From: Microvirga brassicacearum
GTDB taxonomy: Bacteria > Pseudomonadota > Alphaproteobacteria > Rhizobiales > Beijerinckiaceae
DNA: 64,000 nucleotides
Reading direction: 5' to 3'
NCBI RefSeq assembly: GCF_008757455.1
Contig: NZ_VCMV01000015.1
Span: 19,920 to 83,919, forward strand
The stretch's first letter is position 1; each line of letters opens with the position of its first letter. The position numbers were made by a program, and so were the translations under genes. This document shows positions 8,587-16,768 of the stretch, piece after piece. The notes beneath the pieces were generated by a model. It was given only the letters and a program-made list of their open reading frames with translations. It searched no databases and was not told the origin of the DNA.

Positions 8587-8820
8587 TCAGGCGCAGGACC
8601 GTACCCGATGTACATTGCCAGTTGCGGCATCGCGTTGCTCGTGCACGGGGCATTCATGCCAACTGCGAAACTTCGGCGTCTCGCTGGCCTTGAGGGGAGG
8701 GCAGGAAAATGGGACCGTCACGTATTCGTCCGTCAAATGGTTGTAGACATTCTTGTACAAGCATTCGGCCGAAGCGGGTCCTGCCGCGAGCAGGAGAAGC
8801 GCCATCAGAGGGGTCCTCAT
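8587..8820 (-). CDS. Small secreted cysteine-containing protein coupled to nsrR
   Basis: A 77-residue protein with a clear signal peptide (MRTPLMALLLLAAGPASA) and a short mature part holding four cysteines: one directly after cleavage (ECLYKNVYN), one in VPFSCPPLK, one in WHECPVHEQ and one near the end (VRSCA). Its ATG overlaps the nsrR stop (ATGA at 8820-8817), so translation is probably coupled and the gene sits in the NsrR operon. I do not recognise the family. Two disulfides or metal binding in the periplasm are possible, and a role in NO defence is inferred from position only. Confidence 0.65.
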   Translation of the reverse strand: MRTPLMALLLLAAGPASAECLYKNVYNHLTDEYVTVPFSCPPLKASETPKFRSWHECPVHEQRDAATGNVHRVRSCA

Positions 8821-9326
8821 TGGCATGGCAATAGACCTTTCGTTTCGTCTGTCGATATCGGAGTGAGGGCAGCGGCGACGGGTTCGCTTTCTTCGCCGAT
8901 GCCAAGGCGCTGCCGCAGAGTGCGGCGCGGCGCAACCAGGCCCGCCAGCGTGACTTGATCGAGTTCGGCAAAGAAGGCATCAGCCGCCCGATCCATGGAG
9001 CGGGTGAGGAGACAGGCGCCGTTTAGAATGCATGTGAACGGCCCGTCGCCGAGGCATTCCACTAGACGGGTGTCGCCCTCCAGGTCGCGGACGACCTTGC
9101 CCATCCGGATCGTGGAGGCCGGCTTGGCGAGCTTCAGCCCTCCGACCCGCCCGCGAACACCCGTGACGTAGCCGAGTCCCACCAACGTCTGCGCCACTTT
9201 CATCAGATGGTTGCGGGACAACTTATGCCGCTTTGCCAATTCCTCGATCGTGACGAGCCGTTCCTCCATGACAGCGAGGCTCATCAGGATCCGCAACGCA
9301 AAATCAGTGTGGGACGTCAGCCGCAT
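8817..9326 (-). CDS. nsrR: Rrf2-family nitric oxide-sensing repressor NsrR
   Basis: A 169-residue Rrf2-type transcription factor with a winged helix (MRLTSHTDFALRILMSLAVM, HKLSRNHLMKVAQTLVGLGY) and three cysteines at about residues 91, 99 and 105 (LVECLGDGPFTCILNGACLL) that would hold an Fe-S cluster. The family senses NO through that cluster and represses NO-detoxification genes. The ATG at 9326 begins the conserved MRLTxxTDxALR motif, so the upstream ATG in the same frame is rejected. A near-consensus NsrR operator lies 13 bases upstream, implying autoregulation. It forms an operon with the small secreted protein. Confidence 0.92.
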   Translation of the reverse strand: MRLTSHTDFALRILMSLAVMEERLVTIEELAKRHKLSRNHLMKVAQTLVGLGYVTGVRGRVGGLKLAKPASTIRMGKVVRDLEGDTRLVECLGDGPFTCILNGACLLTRSMDRAADAFFAELDQVTLAGLVAPRRTLRQRLGIGEESEPVAAALTPISTDETKGLLPCQ

Positions 9327-9338
9327 TAGAACTCCTAA

Positions 9339-9361
9339 AAGAGGCATTTAACATACATCTT
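9339..9361. promoter_or_regulatory. nsrR: NsrR operator upstream of nsrR
   Basis: AAGAGGCATTT, one central base, then ACATACATCTT form an 11-1-11 imperfect palindrome very close to the known NsrR site AAGATGCATTT-N-AAATGCATCTT. It lies just upstream of the nsrR start, as expected for autorepression. Confidence 0.75.
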
Positions 9362-10016
9362 TTCCGGATAACGGAAAGAGGAATTCGGGAAAAGGATTTT
9401 GAAATGAGTTCGGCGGCCGCGATCGATTGAGTCTTCGAAATGCGTCACCGAAGGAATCATCCTCCGAATCTTGATGAGCGCGTTCCGGGGGATGAGGAAC
9501 TGGGACCGGTCTTTTATCGAACCCGCGCAACCGCTGGAACGAGCAGCTCCCGTTTGACGTCAACCTCACGGAGTCCGTGCGGGCGCGCGGATGCCAGGGC
9601 AGCGGTCGATGACCCATAGGTCTGGTTGAGACTCAGTTCGTGCGGTGTTGGCGCCGTTCAAAACGACGGCCACGAGATCTGCGAAATCGATTTCGCAGCC
9701 TTCTTTTCTCATCGCGCATAAGCGACGCTGACATTCCGCAAAAGGATTTCAACATCGGCCCCTAAGCGCTGCATCTGCCCGGCTGCGCCGCCGCAGGCAG
9801 CGTTCGCGATTGCCTGTCCCGGAGGCGGCAGGACGGCGACGGCTAACACCGGAGATACCTATTCTCGCTCTGCCCGTTTGAACGACTACAGATTTGCCTT
9901 CGATCTGCACGTCAAAACCATCAAGCCACGCCAGCGCATTGGTGAGGTGGGATCAGGACCGATGAGGCTCACTTCACACAGTTTTGGCGTGCAGGCGACC
10001 TCGATCATTTTCGGAC
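9362..10016. other. Gene-poor stretch with a 20-bp perfect palindrome
   Basis: No credible gene lies in these 655 bases on either strand. The only structure seen is CTGCGAAATCGATTTCGCAG at 9679-9698, a perfect palindrome followed by a pyrimidine-rich run (CCTTCTTTTCTC). It could be a protein-binding operator or, read on the plus strand, a short terminator. The rest looks like degraded sequence. Confidence 0.5.
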
Positions 10017-11924
10017 CTATTGGACAAGATGCCGGTAGATCGCGGGCAGGGCGGATGGGAGCTTTGCCACATGGCTGACGATGGCGTAGCCGCCGCGGCC
10101 GAAGAGGGTCGGAAAATACGATTGCGCCTCGCGGTCCACAGTGACGCCGAACACGGTGACGCTCGCGCGACGCGCTTCCATGACGGCGCGGCGCGTGTCC
10201 TCGATACCGAAGCGGCCCTCGTAATGGTCGATGTCGTTCGGCTTGCCGTCGGTCAGCACCAGCAGAAGTTTCTGGCGGTTCGCGCGCTCGGACAGTTTCG
10301 CCGTCGCGTGGCGAATGCCGGCGCCAATCCGGGTGTAGTATCCGGGTTTCAGGGCCGAGATGCGGCGTAAGACGTTCGGGCTCAGCGGCTCGTCAAAATC
10401 TTTTACCGTCTCGGCTCGGACCCAGGAGCGGCGGCGCGATGTGAAGGTCATGATCGAATGCGAGTCCCCGCAGGCGGCCAGCCCATGCGCCAGGATAAAA
10501 AGGGCATCCTTCTCGACATCGAGAACCCGTCTGTTGTCCACCCAGGCATCCGTCGAGAGGGAAACGTCGACCAGCAGCGTTACCGCCAGGTCGTGCGCTT
10601 GGCGCCGGCTGGCGAGATGGATGCGATCCGACCCCCATCCGCCCGATCGCAGATCGCTGCGCGCGCGCACCAATGCGTCGATGTCGATTTCTTCGCCATC
10701 GGCCTGCGCCCTCAGGATTTCGTGCTTCGGCCGCAGCGCCTCGAACTGGCGGCGCACGCGCCGGATGCTTCGGACGGCTTCTTCGTCCGGCTCCCAGATC
10801 TCTCCCCGCTCGGACGCTTGCGCTGCCAGCACGCGGCAGTGGTTCGGGAGATAGGCCTTCCGGGTATAGTCCCATTCCGGGTAGGTCAGATCGGCTGACA
10901 GGCAGGCAGTATCGACGGCTTCCGGCGGTAGGTCGAGATCGAACTTCAATCTGGTCGCCGGCTTGCCGCGATGCTGGGTAAGCGGAATTTCCTCTGTTTC
11001 GTCCAACGCCTTCTCGGCGTTCTCATCTTCGTCGTCATCCGAAGGGCGATTGATGTTGACCATTTCCGCCATCGCCAGGATCTTCTCGAACCGATTCAGG
11101 ATGAAGGGGTCGCTGCGTTGGGACTCGTCGGCTTCGCGCCGTGTGGCGAAGCGTTTCCGGGTGTCTGATGCGGCAAGATCGCTGGCACCGGCGGGTTCAT
11201 CGTTGTCGCGGTTTGCCGCTTCGGAGGTGCGAGCCCAGGTGTCGCCCCAGAGTGGAACCGGAAGGAAGGCTTGATAGACTGCAGGCGCCTGTAGAGCCGT
11301 ATCGCCGGCCCCCGTTTCCCAGAAGGAAGGCGGCACGGAGGTATCGTCACCCAGGAGCGATAGCACGATCTGTTCGATCTTCCCCTCGGTGACGGGAAGA
11401 GGACGTTGCGGGCGCGCCTCGCGCATCGCGGAGCAAAGTTCCTTGTAAACCTCTGCCAGTCCCGGACATGCCGCGAGAATGGTCTCGACGGTCGTCTGCG
11501 TTCTCTTGAGCAGCAAGAGGTCCCGACGCAGGGGATCAGCTTCACCGATGGCGCTTGTCGGCACATGGGCGAAGTAGGCCGCCAGCCAAAAGTACAGTGA
11601 GCGGTTCAACGCGCTCGAAGGAAAGATCTCGATCCTAGGCGGCAGGAAGAGAGTGGCCGCATCGCGCCCCGGCTGTTCCAGTCGTTCCTCGGCGATTCCG
11701 ATGCGCTGGCGCAAACTCATGCGGTGTGACGACGCGCGAGCCGTCGTGCCGGCCAACTGCACGCCGAACTCGCCGCCGAGACTGCGGAAGAAGATCGCGA
11801 GTGAGGCACGCACGTCGTCGAGGGAGACGCCGAACCCAGGATGGCGTGGATAGGTGGCAGCACGGCCGACGAGCCGATGCCAAAGCTGTCCGACGGTCTC
11901 TTCGAGTTCCAGGAAATCGAGCAC
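10017..11924 (-). CDS. norD: Nitric oxide reductase activation protein NorD
   Basis: A cytoplasmic accessory protein needed, with NorQ, to assemble active cytochrome c nitric oxide reductase. The roughly 635-residue protein ends in a von Willebrand A domain whose MIDAS metal site is visible as LLVDVSLSTDAWVD, with a later VLTDGKPND. The acidic middle (DDDEDENAEKALDETEEI) is typical of NorD. I chose the GTG at 11924 (GTGCTCGATTTC): GGAGGAG sits four bases upstream and it follows the norQ stop by 14 bases. A longer open frame exists but would run through norQ. It is the last gene of norEFCBQD. Confidence 0.93.
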   Translation of the reverse strand: MLDFLELEETVGQLWHRLVGRAATYPRHPGFGVSLDDVRASLAIFFRSLGGEFGVQLAGTTARASSHRMSLRQRIGIAEERLEQPGRDAATLFLPPRIEIFPSSALNRSLYFWLAAYFAHVPTSAIGEADPLRRDLLLLKRTQTTVETILAACPGLAEVYKELCSAMREARPQRPLPVTEGKIEQIVLSLLGDDTSVPPSFWETGAGDTALQAPAVYQAFLPVPLWGDTWARTSEAANRDNDEPAGASDLAASDTRKRFATRREADESQRSDPFILNRFEKILAMAEMVNINRPSDDDEDENAEKALDETEEIPLTQHRGKPATRLKFDLDLPPEAVDTACLSADLTYPEWDYTRKAYLPNHCRVLAAQASERGEIWEPDEEAVRSIRRVRRQFEALRPKHEILRAQADGEEIDIDALVRARSDLRSGGWGSDRIHLASRRQAHDLAVTLLVDVSLSTDAWVDNRRVLDVEKDALFILAHGLAACGDSHSIMTFTSRRRSWVRAETVKDFDEPLSPNVLRRISALKPGYYTRIGAGIRHATAKLSERANRQKLLLVLTDGKPNDIDHYEGRFGIEDTRRAVMEARRASVTVFGVTVDREAQSYFPTLFGRGGYAIVSHVAKLPSALPAIYRHLVQ

Positions 11925-11938
11925 GATGCTCCTCCGGG

Positions 11939-12751
11939 TCAGCCGAGAGTGGCGCGAGCAACTTCGATCAAACCCTTCTTGACATCGAGATCGTCGGTCA
12001 ATGGCTCGATCATGGCGGCCGTAACCGCCTCGTCCCGAGATAGACCCGCAGCGATAAGGGTGGCGCAATAGATGACCAAACGCGTCGAGACGCCTTCCTC
12101 CAAATCCTGTCCTTTCAGTACGCGCAAACGACGGGCCAGCAGCAGGAGCGGACGAACGCAATCCGCCGACAGGCCGCTCTCGGAGGCGACGACGGCAATC
12201 TCGTGCTCTAGTGGAAGGAAGTCGAACTCGATGGCTACGAAACGTTGGCGGGTCGAGGGCTTCAGCGACTTGAGCAGGGTCTGGTAGCCAGGGTTATAGG
12301 ACACGACCAGCATGAAGGAGTCCGGTGCCTGCAGTTCTTCGCCCGTGCGATCGAGCGGCAGGATGCGGCGGTCGTCGGTGAGCGGATGCAGCACCACGGT
12401 CACATCCTTGCGGGCTTCCACGATCTCGTCGAGGTAGCAGATTCCGCCCTCGCGCACGGCGCGGGTGAGAGGACCATCCGCCCAGACGGTGTCACCGCCC
12501 TTGAGAAGATAGCGGCCCGTGAGATCGGCGCCGGTGAGATCGTCATGGCACGACACGGTGTGGAGCGGCAGGCCGAACCTGGACGCCATATGGGCCACGA
12601 ACCGCGTCTTGCCGCAGCCCGTAGGGCCTTTCAGAAGAAGCGGCAGGCGCTTGCGCCAGGCGAGTTCGAAAAGGGCGCATTCGTTGCCGGCAGGTACATA
12701 ATAGGGAAGTTCGACAGCAGGTGCGGGAATCGCTTGCAGAAGAGTTGTCAT
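11939..12751 (-). CDS. norQ: MoxR-type AAA+ ATPase NorQ
   Basis: A 270-residue AAA+ ATPase of the MoxR/CbbQ group that works with NorD, probably inserting non-heme iron into NorB. Walker A is GPTGCGKTRF, Walker B is ICYLDEIVEARKDV, sensor 1 is VVSYNPGY, and an arginine finger region is seen at KPSTRQRF. The start MTTLLQAIPAPAVEL (12751) matches the family N-terminus and lies 67 bases after norB. The open frame upstream to 12799 is too close to norB to be needed. Confidence 0.94.
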   Translation of the reverse strand: MTTLLQAIPAPAVELPYYVPAGNECALFELAWRKRLPLLLKGPTGCGKTRFVAHMASRFGLPLHTVSCHDDLTGADLTGRYLLKGGDTVWADGPLTRAVREGGICYLDEIVEARKDVTVVLHPLTDDRRILPLDRTGEELQAPDSFMLVVSYNPGYQTLLKSLKPSTRQRFVAIEFDFLPLEHEIAVVASESGLSADCVRPLLLLARRLRVLKGQDLEEGVSTRLVIYCATLIAAGLSRDEAVTAAMIEPLTDDLDVKKGLIEVARATLG

Positions 12752-12818
12752 CGGCGGGTTTTCCGAAGCAGGATCATCGGGAGGAGAGGGCGGCCCCAAG
12801 GGTCAGCCCTCATGTGGA

Positions 12819-14165
12819 TTACTCGGCAGGCTGCAGTCCTTGCGTCCGGCGCGGAGCCTTTTCGCGGCCAGGGACCAGCACTGCATAGAAGAACATCAGC
12901 GCCGACATCAGGACGAACACACCCGAGCCGAGGCGGATCCAGTAGAACAGCGCCAACTGGTCCTGGACGTCCATGAACGATTGTCCGAGCACACGCTGCA
13001 AATGGACCTGAATCACGCCTGCGAAAGTGAGCGCGAAGGTCATGACCGACATGGCCGTGCACATGATCCAGAAGCTCACGATGCTGAGCATCTGGTTGTA
13101 CGGCTCGCGACCGAGGATCTGCGGCATGGCGTAGGCCATGACTGCGAGATTGAGCATCACATAGGCGCCGAAGAAGGCGAGATGCCCGTGCGCGGCGGTG
13201 AGCTGCGTGCCGTGAGTGTAGTAGTTCACCGAGGACAGGGTGTGCAGGAAGCCCCAGACACCCGCTCCGAAGAACGCCATCACCGAGCAACCAATCGACC
13301 ACAGCAGCGCAGCGCGGTTGGGATGGCGGCGGCCGGCTTTCCAGGTCATCTGCACCGTGAAGATCACCATGGTGAAGAACGGCGCGACCTCGAGGGTGGA
13401 GAACAGCGAGCCGATCCACTGCCAGTAGCCCGGCGCGCCGATCCAATAGAAGTGGTGACCGGTTCCAAGAATTCCGGAGAACAGCGCCATGCCGACGATG
13501 ACATAGAGCCACTTCTCCACCACCTCGCGGTCGATGCCGTTGAGCTTGATCATCAGGAAGGCGAGCACGGAAGCCATGATCAACTCCCACACGCCCTCGA
13601 CCCACAGGTGCACGACGTACCACCAGTACATCTTGTCCACGGCCAGGTTCGACGGATTGTAGAAGGCGAACAGGAAGAATATCGCCACGCCCCACAGCCC
13701 AAAGAGAAGGATGTTGGTCACCACGGTCTTGCGGCCTTTGAGAGCCGTCATCGTGATGTTGAACAGGAACATCAGGCAGACGACGACGATGCCGACTTTG
13801 ATGATGAAAGGCTGTTCGAGAAACTCGCGACCTTCATGGATCTTGAACAGGTAGCCGACGACCGCAACACCCGCCGCGCCGAAGAACATCCAGAACTGGA
13901 TCTTGGCGAGGAGCGGACTGAAGAGTTCTGTCTCGGTCTCCTCCGGGATCAGATAATAGGTCGCCCCCATGAAGCCGATGAGGAGCCACACGATCAGCGC
14001 GTTGGTGTGGATCATCCTCACGACATTGAACGGTAGAATCTCGGACAGGGTGTTCGGCAGAACGTAGATCGTGCCGGCTAGAACGCCGAACAGGACTTGT
14101 GCCAGGAACAGGGCCAGTGCTCCGTAGAAGTAAAGCAGGGCCACCTTTTGTGTTTGGTATTTCAT
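12819..14165 (-). CDS. norB: Nitric oxide reductase catalytic subunit NorB
   Basis: The 448-residue, 12-helix heme-copper-type subunit that reduces two NO to N2O in the inner membrane. Heme-ligand histidines are visible in RMIHTNALIVWLL, in the metal-site segment VVHLWVEGVWELIMAS with its conserved Glu, in GTGHHFYWIG, and in AAHGHLAFFGAYVML. There is no N-terminal quinol-oxidising extension, so this is the cytochrome c-dependent form paired with NorC. The ATG at 14165 (MKYQTQKVALLYF) follows the norC stop by 17 bases. It is third from the promoter-distal end of norEFCBQD. Confidence 0.97.
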   Translation of the reverse strand: MKYQTQKVALLYFYGALALFLAQVLFGVLAGTIYVLPNTLSEILPFNVVRMIHTNALIVWLLIGFMGATYYLIPEETETELFSPLLAKIQFWMFFGAAGVAVVGYLFKIHEGREFLEQPFIIKVGIVVVCLMFLFNITMTALKGRKTVVTNILLFGLWGVAIFFLFAFYNPSNLAVDKMYWWYVVHLWVEGVWELIMASVLAFLMIKLNGIDREVVEKWLYVIVGMALFSGILGTGHHFYWIGAPGYWQWIGSLFSTLEVAPFFTMVIFTVQMTWKAGRRHPNRAALLWSIGCSVMAFFGAGVWGFLHTLSSVNYYTHGTQLTAAHGHLAFFGAYVMLNLAVMAYAMPQILGREPYNQMLSIVSFWIMCTAMSVMTFALTFAGVIQVHLQRVLGQSFMDVQDQLALFYWIRLGSGVFVLMSALMFFYAVLVPGREKAPRRTQGLQPAE

Positions 14166-14182
14166 GATGACAATTCCTGATC

Positions 14183-14635
14183 TCAGCCAGCCTTGTTCGG
14201 CGGCCAGTTCTGGGTCTTGATGCGGCTGGTCCATTCCAAGAAGTCGACGAGATCGTCGAGTTCCTGGTCGGTCAGGTTGAATTGTGGCATTTGACGCCGA
14301 CCCTCGATCCCGCTCGGCTGTGCCGCCATCCAGGCCTTCAGCGTCTCGCGGGCAGCGATGGGGTCTTCCTTGCCGTCATAGCGGTCCCAGACGTTACCGA
14401 GCTCCGGAGCGAAATAGGCTCCTTCGCCCAGGATCGAGTGGCAGTTGATGCAGGAGTGCTTCTCCCACACGTGCTTGCCGCGCGCGACGGCGTCAGACAA
14501 TGTCGAGACATCCGTCGAAGTGGTGTTCATGAAGTAGTGGCTGTGGGCGGTCAGGCCCACGAAGATGGCGAAGAAGAAGAACGAGCCCCCATAGAACACG
14601 TTTCTCGCCGCCGATTTAGTGAGGGCTTCAGCCAT
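14183..14635 (-). CDS. norC: Nitric oxide reductase cytochrome c subunit NorC
   Basis: A 150-residue membrane-anchored cytochrome c that passes electrons to NorB. It has one N-terminal transmembrane anchor (NVFYGGSFFFFAIFVGLTA), a single heme c motif HSCINCHS, and the methionine ligand region RRQMPQFNLTDQELDDLVDF. The ATG at 14635 has AAGGA upstream; a GTG directly before it is ignored. A 220-base gap containing a GC-rich hairpin separates it from norF. Confidence 0.96.
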   Translation of the reverse strand: MAEALTKSAARNVFYGGSFFFFAIFVGLTAHSHYFMNTTSTDVSTLSDAVARGKHVWEKHSCINCHSILGEGAYFAPELGNVWDRYDGKEDPIAARETLKAWMAAQPSGIEGRRQMPQFNLTDQELDDLVDFLEWTSRIKTQNWPPNKAG

Positions 14636-14666
14636 CACGCAGTCCTTTCAATGAGGTAGAGAAGGA

Positions 14667-14685
14667 GAGGCGCGGGCCGCGCCTC
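14667..14685. promoter_or_regulatory. GC-rich hairpin between norF and norC
   Basis: GAGGCGCG and CGCGCCTC form an eight-base-pair stem around a three-base loop, about 30 bases before the norC start, inside the longest spacer of the nor cluster. It may set the relative level of norEF and norCBQD transcripts. No U-run follows. Confidence 0.4.
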
Positions 14686-14855
14686 GAGTCGGAATGTGTC
14701 TGGCGAACTCCGGGAGCGGGTCGCCGAGAGTAAGCGGGTGAGGATGTCTGTGTTTTCGAATTGGAAACGTGCGCCGGGTGGAAGCGGATGGCGGCAAACT
14801 ACAGGAGAAGCAGGCTGGCTCTTTGCTCCAGGACAAGCTTCGATGAGAGATAGCG

Positions 14856-15131
14856 TCAGCCGCGCAGCAGGGGGATGGCGGCGGCTGCCCAAGAAACAAA
14901 GGTGACCAGACTCAGCCAGCAGAGAAACAGGATTTGCCAGCCATTCGGGACATTGCGGAGTTTGAGGAATTCCATCAGCATCCATCGCCCTTTAGCGTAG
15001 GCGGCGACAAGAATCAGTCCATTGGCAGCCAATCCACTCAAGCCGGAGTGGCCAGCAGCGAGGTTGAGCAGCGTGAGCAGGACGAGGAACCCCCAGGCGC
15101 GGGTAACCTGGCCCACAGCTGTGAGATTCAT
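14856..15131 (-). CDS. norF: NorF, small membrane protein of the nor operon
   Basis: A 91-residue protein with three hydrophobic segments (WGFLVLLTLLNLAAG, LAANGLILVAAYAKG, ILFLCWLSLVTFVSWAAAA), the usual make-up of NorF, which supports NO reductase activity together with NorE. The ATG at 15131 follows the norE stop by four bases, and the GTGAAG of the norE end can act as ribosome binding site. The KGRWMLMEFLKLRNVP motif is typical of cytochrome oxidase subunit IV-like proteins. Confidence 0.82.
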   Translation of the reverse strand: MNLTAVGQVTRAWGFLVLLTLLNLAAGHSGLSGLAANGLILVAAYAKGRWMLMEFLKLRNVPNGWQILFLCWLSLVTFVSWAAAAIPLLRG

Positions 15132-15135
15132 CGCT

Positions 15136-15714
15136 TCACCCAACCAGATAGATCAGCGGGTACATAACAACCCAGACGAGATCGACCATGTGCCAGAAGG
15201 CCGTCCCGGTCTTCAGGTTCTCCAGGCTGTCGTACAAACCGACAGCGGCGAGAATGACAATGCCAAGCACGACATGAAGGAGATGAAACCCGGTCAGGAG
15301 GAAGTAGAGCGTGAAGAAGGTATCCGTCTCCAGCCCGATCCCGGCACTGGCTTTGGCGGCGTATTCAGCGAACTTGATGATGACGAAGATGCAGCCTAGC
15401 GTCGCCGATCCAGCGAGCAGCATCCGCGTCGTGCCGCGGCGTCCGGTGGTTCGAGCGTCGACGGCCAGTGCGGCAAGCCATCCGCTCGTGATCAGGACGA
15501 GAGTGTTCAATCCACCCAGATCGGGATCGAGCTGCGCCTGACCCGCGGCAAAGACATCGGGATGGATGGCTCCCGTCACCGCGAAGGTCACGAAGAGCAG
15601 GCCGAATGTCACGACTTCCGTCAGGATGAGCACCCACATCATGGGGTGTCCCGGCAGGTCCGAGAGTGCGCCCCAGTCCTCTTGCGCAGCTGCCATGGCT
15701 CTTTCTGTCATCAT
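15136..15714 (-). CDS. norE: NorE, cytochrome c oxidase subunit III-like protein
   Basis: A 192-residue, five-helix protein of the cytochrome oxidase subunit III family, the first gene of norEFCBQD. Signature segments are PGHPMMWVLILTEVVTFGLL, the subunit III motif TLYFLLTGFHLLHVVLG, and the C-terminal FWHMVDLVWVVMYPLIYLVG. NorE is known to improve NO reductase function or stability. The start may be either of two adjacent ATGs at 15714/15711 or the one at MAAAQEDWG. A TTG-N8-CAA box lies 46 bases upstream and is shared with a divergent small gene. Confidence 0.92.
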   Translation of the reverse strand: MMTERAMAAAQEDWGALSDLPGHPMMWVLILTEVVTFGLLFVTFAVTGAIHPDVFAAGQAQLDPDLGGLNTLVLITSGWLAALAVDARTTGRRGTTRMLLAGSATLGCIFVIIKFAEYAAKASAGIGLETDTFFTLYFLLTGFHLLHVVLGIVILAAVGLYDSLENLKTGTAFWHMVDLVWVVMYPLIYLVG

Positions 15715-15760
15715 GCATTTCCCGGTAGCGCCTCTTACCGCCCGTAATCAGGCGTTCTCG

Positions 15761-15774
15761 TTGCGCTGGCGCAA
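15761..15774. promoter_or_regulatory. CRP/FNR-type box between norE and a divergent small gene
   Basis: TTGCGCTGGCGCAA has TTG-N8-CAA symmetry, with an extra A giving GCAAA. It is 46 bases before norE and 59 before the 51-residue membrane protein at 15834, so it could control both. Confidence 0.65.
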
Positions 15775-15833
15775 ACAAACCTTCGGCATTCCGTTCATAG
15801 AGGGACAGAACCAAAAAGCAGGAGAGCGGACTT

Positions 15834-15989
15834 ATGAGCGATGCGCAGGTTGGACTGGTGATGGCGACGCCGCTCATCATCATTTTTGCCGTGATGCTTC
15901 ACCGGATGGGGGTGCTGCGCCTGACCGGCACTGTTGCGGCCGTGACCCTGTCGGTCGTGATCGCGGTCAGCCTCTTCGTCACGCAATAA
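15834..15989 (+). CDS. 51-residue two-helix membrane protein, divergent from norE
   Basis: A short gene with a strong ribosome binding site (AGGAG, eight bases upstream) encoding MSDAQVGLVMATPLIIIFAV, then MLHRMGVLRLTGTVAAVTLS and VVIAVSLFVTQ. Two hydrophobic stretches separated by LHRMGVLRLTG suggest a hairpin in the inner membrane. The shared TTG-N8-CAA box at 15761 would express it along with the NO reductase. I do not recognise a family. It may be a small subunit or regulator of the NO reductase complex, which is inference from position only. Confidence 0.65.
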   Translation: MSDAQVGLVMATPLIIIFAVMLHRMGVLRLTGTVAAVTLSVVIAVSLFVTQ

Positions 15990-16350
15990 ACGCTTTCTGC
16001 ACCGACGGGCTTACCTCATCGACGTCGCCCGAGCGCATCCCGAGAGAATGCCGCGAAAGGACTGTCGACATCCTGGCGCTCAAGGGTGCGCCAGGGCTTC
16101 CGGGAAGCCGTGTGACGGTGCCGGCTCGGGACCATTGGGCGACGATCGAGGGCGGGTTGGAGGAGACAACGGAGGCGACAAGGCGTATGAAGCCATTCAT
16201 TTGGTCGACGCCTCCTACCGTCTGCGGCGTGTTGACCGCAAGAGCAGGGTACCTGGCGACGGCGCGGCCAGGGCTGAGCGAGTATCAGAATCCAGTTTGT
16301 GTTGGAGCAAAGTTGCGACAGGAGCAGCGTGCCAAAAGGGATCCAATGGC
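15990..16350. other. Intergenic stretch, nothing supported
   Basis: These 361 bases have only short unsupported frames on both strands. No box, repeat or RNA structure stands out. Confidence 0.5.
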
Positions 16351-16749
16351 ATGGAGGTTCCCGTGGGGTTCATCACCACAATCGCAAACTGGCGGTCCGG
16401 CCAGCCGGCGGACCGAGAGCTCGCCTACCTCGACACAGGGGAGCTTGCTGCGCTTGCGAGGGATATTGGACTTTCCGCGGACCAATTGACCCGGCTGACC
16501 GCGCGCGGCGGTGGAACCGGTGAGGAGCTGTCGCGACTCATGCGGGCTAGTGGCCTTGCACCTGAAAGGATAAAGCGCACCCACGCCGGCGTGATGCGCG
16601 ACATGAGTATCGTCTGTTCCGGTTGCGAGATGGCAAGCCGCTGTAGGCGGGACCTTGACCGTGAATGCGCAACCGTGGTGCAGCGGTATTGCCCGAATGC
16701 TCACACCATTTCGGCCTTGCAGGCTGAGAGCAGTCGCGCAATCGTTTGA
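16351..16749 (+). CDS. DUF6455 domain protein with conserved cysteines
   Basis: A 132-residue protein. The second half has the DUF6455 pattern: LAALARDIGLSADQLTRLT, EELSRLMRASGLAPERI, then HAGVMRDMSIVCSGCEMASR and CRRDLDRECATVVQRYCPNA. Its spaced cysteines (C-x2-C, then C, C, C) suggest a metal or Fe-S site. Such proteins are frequent in alphaproteobacterial denitrification regions, but no function is established to my knowledge. The ATG at 16351 is chosen because the recognisable protein starts there. It is followed 19 bases later by the interrupted DUF454 gene. Confidence 0.75.
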   Translation: MEVPVGFITTIANWRSGQPADRELAYLDTGELAALARDIGLSADQLTRLTARGGGTGEELSRLMRASGLAPERIKRTHAGVMRDMSIVCSGCEMASRCRRDLDRECATVVQRYCPNAHTISALQAESSRAIV

Positions 16750-16768
16750 CACAACCATCGTTCACCTC

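Noticed and set aside
12840..14036. A 398-codon plus-strand frame antisense to norB
   Set aside because: Rich in His, Asp and Arg, typical of the antisense of a high-GC membrane protein gene; norB is certain.
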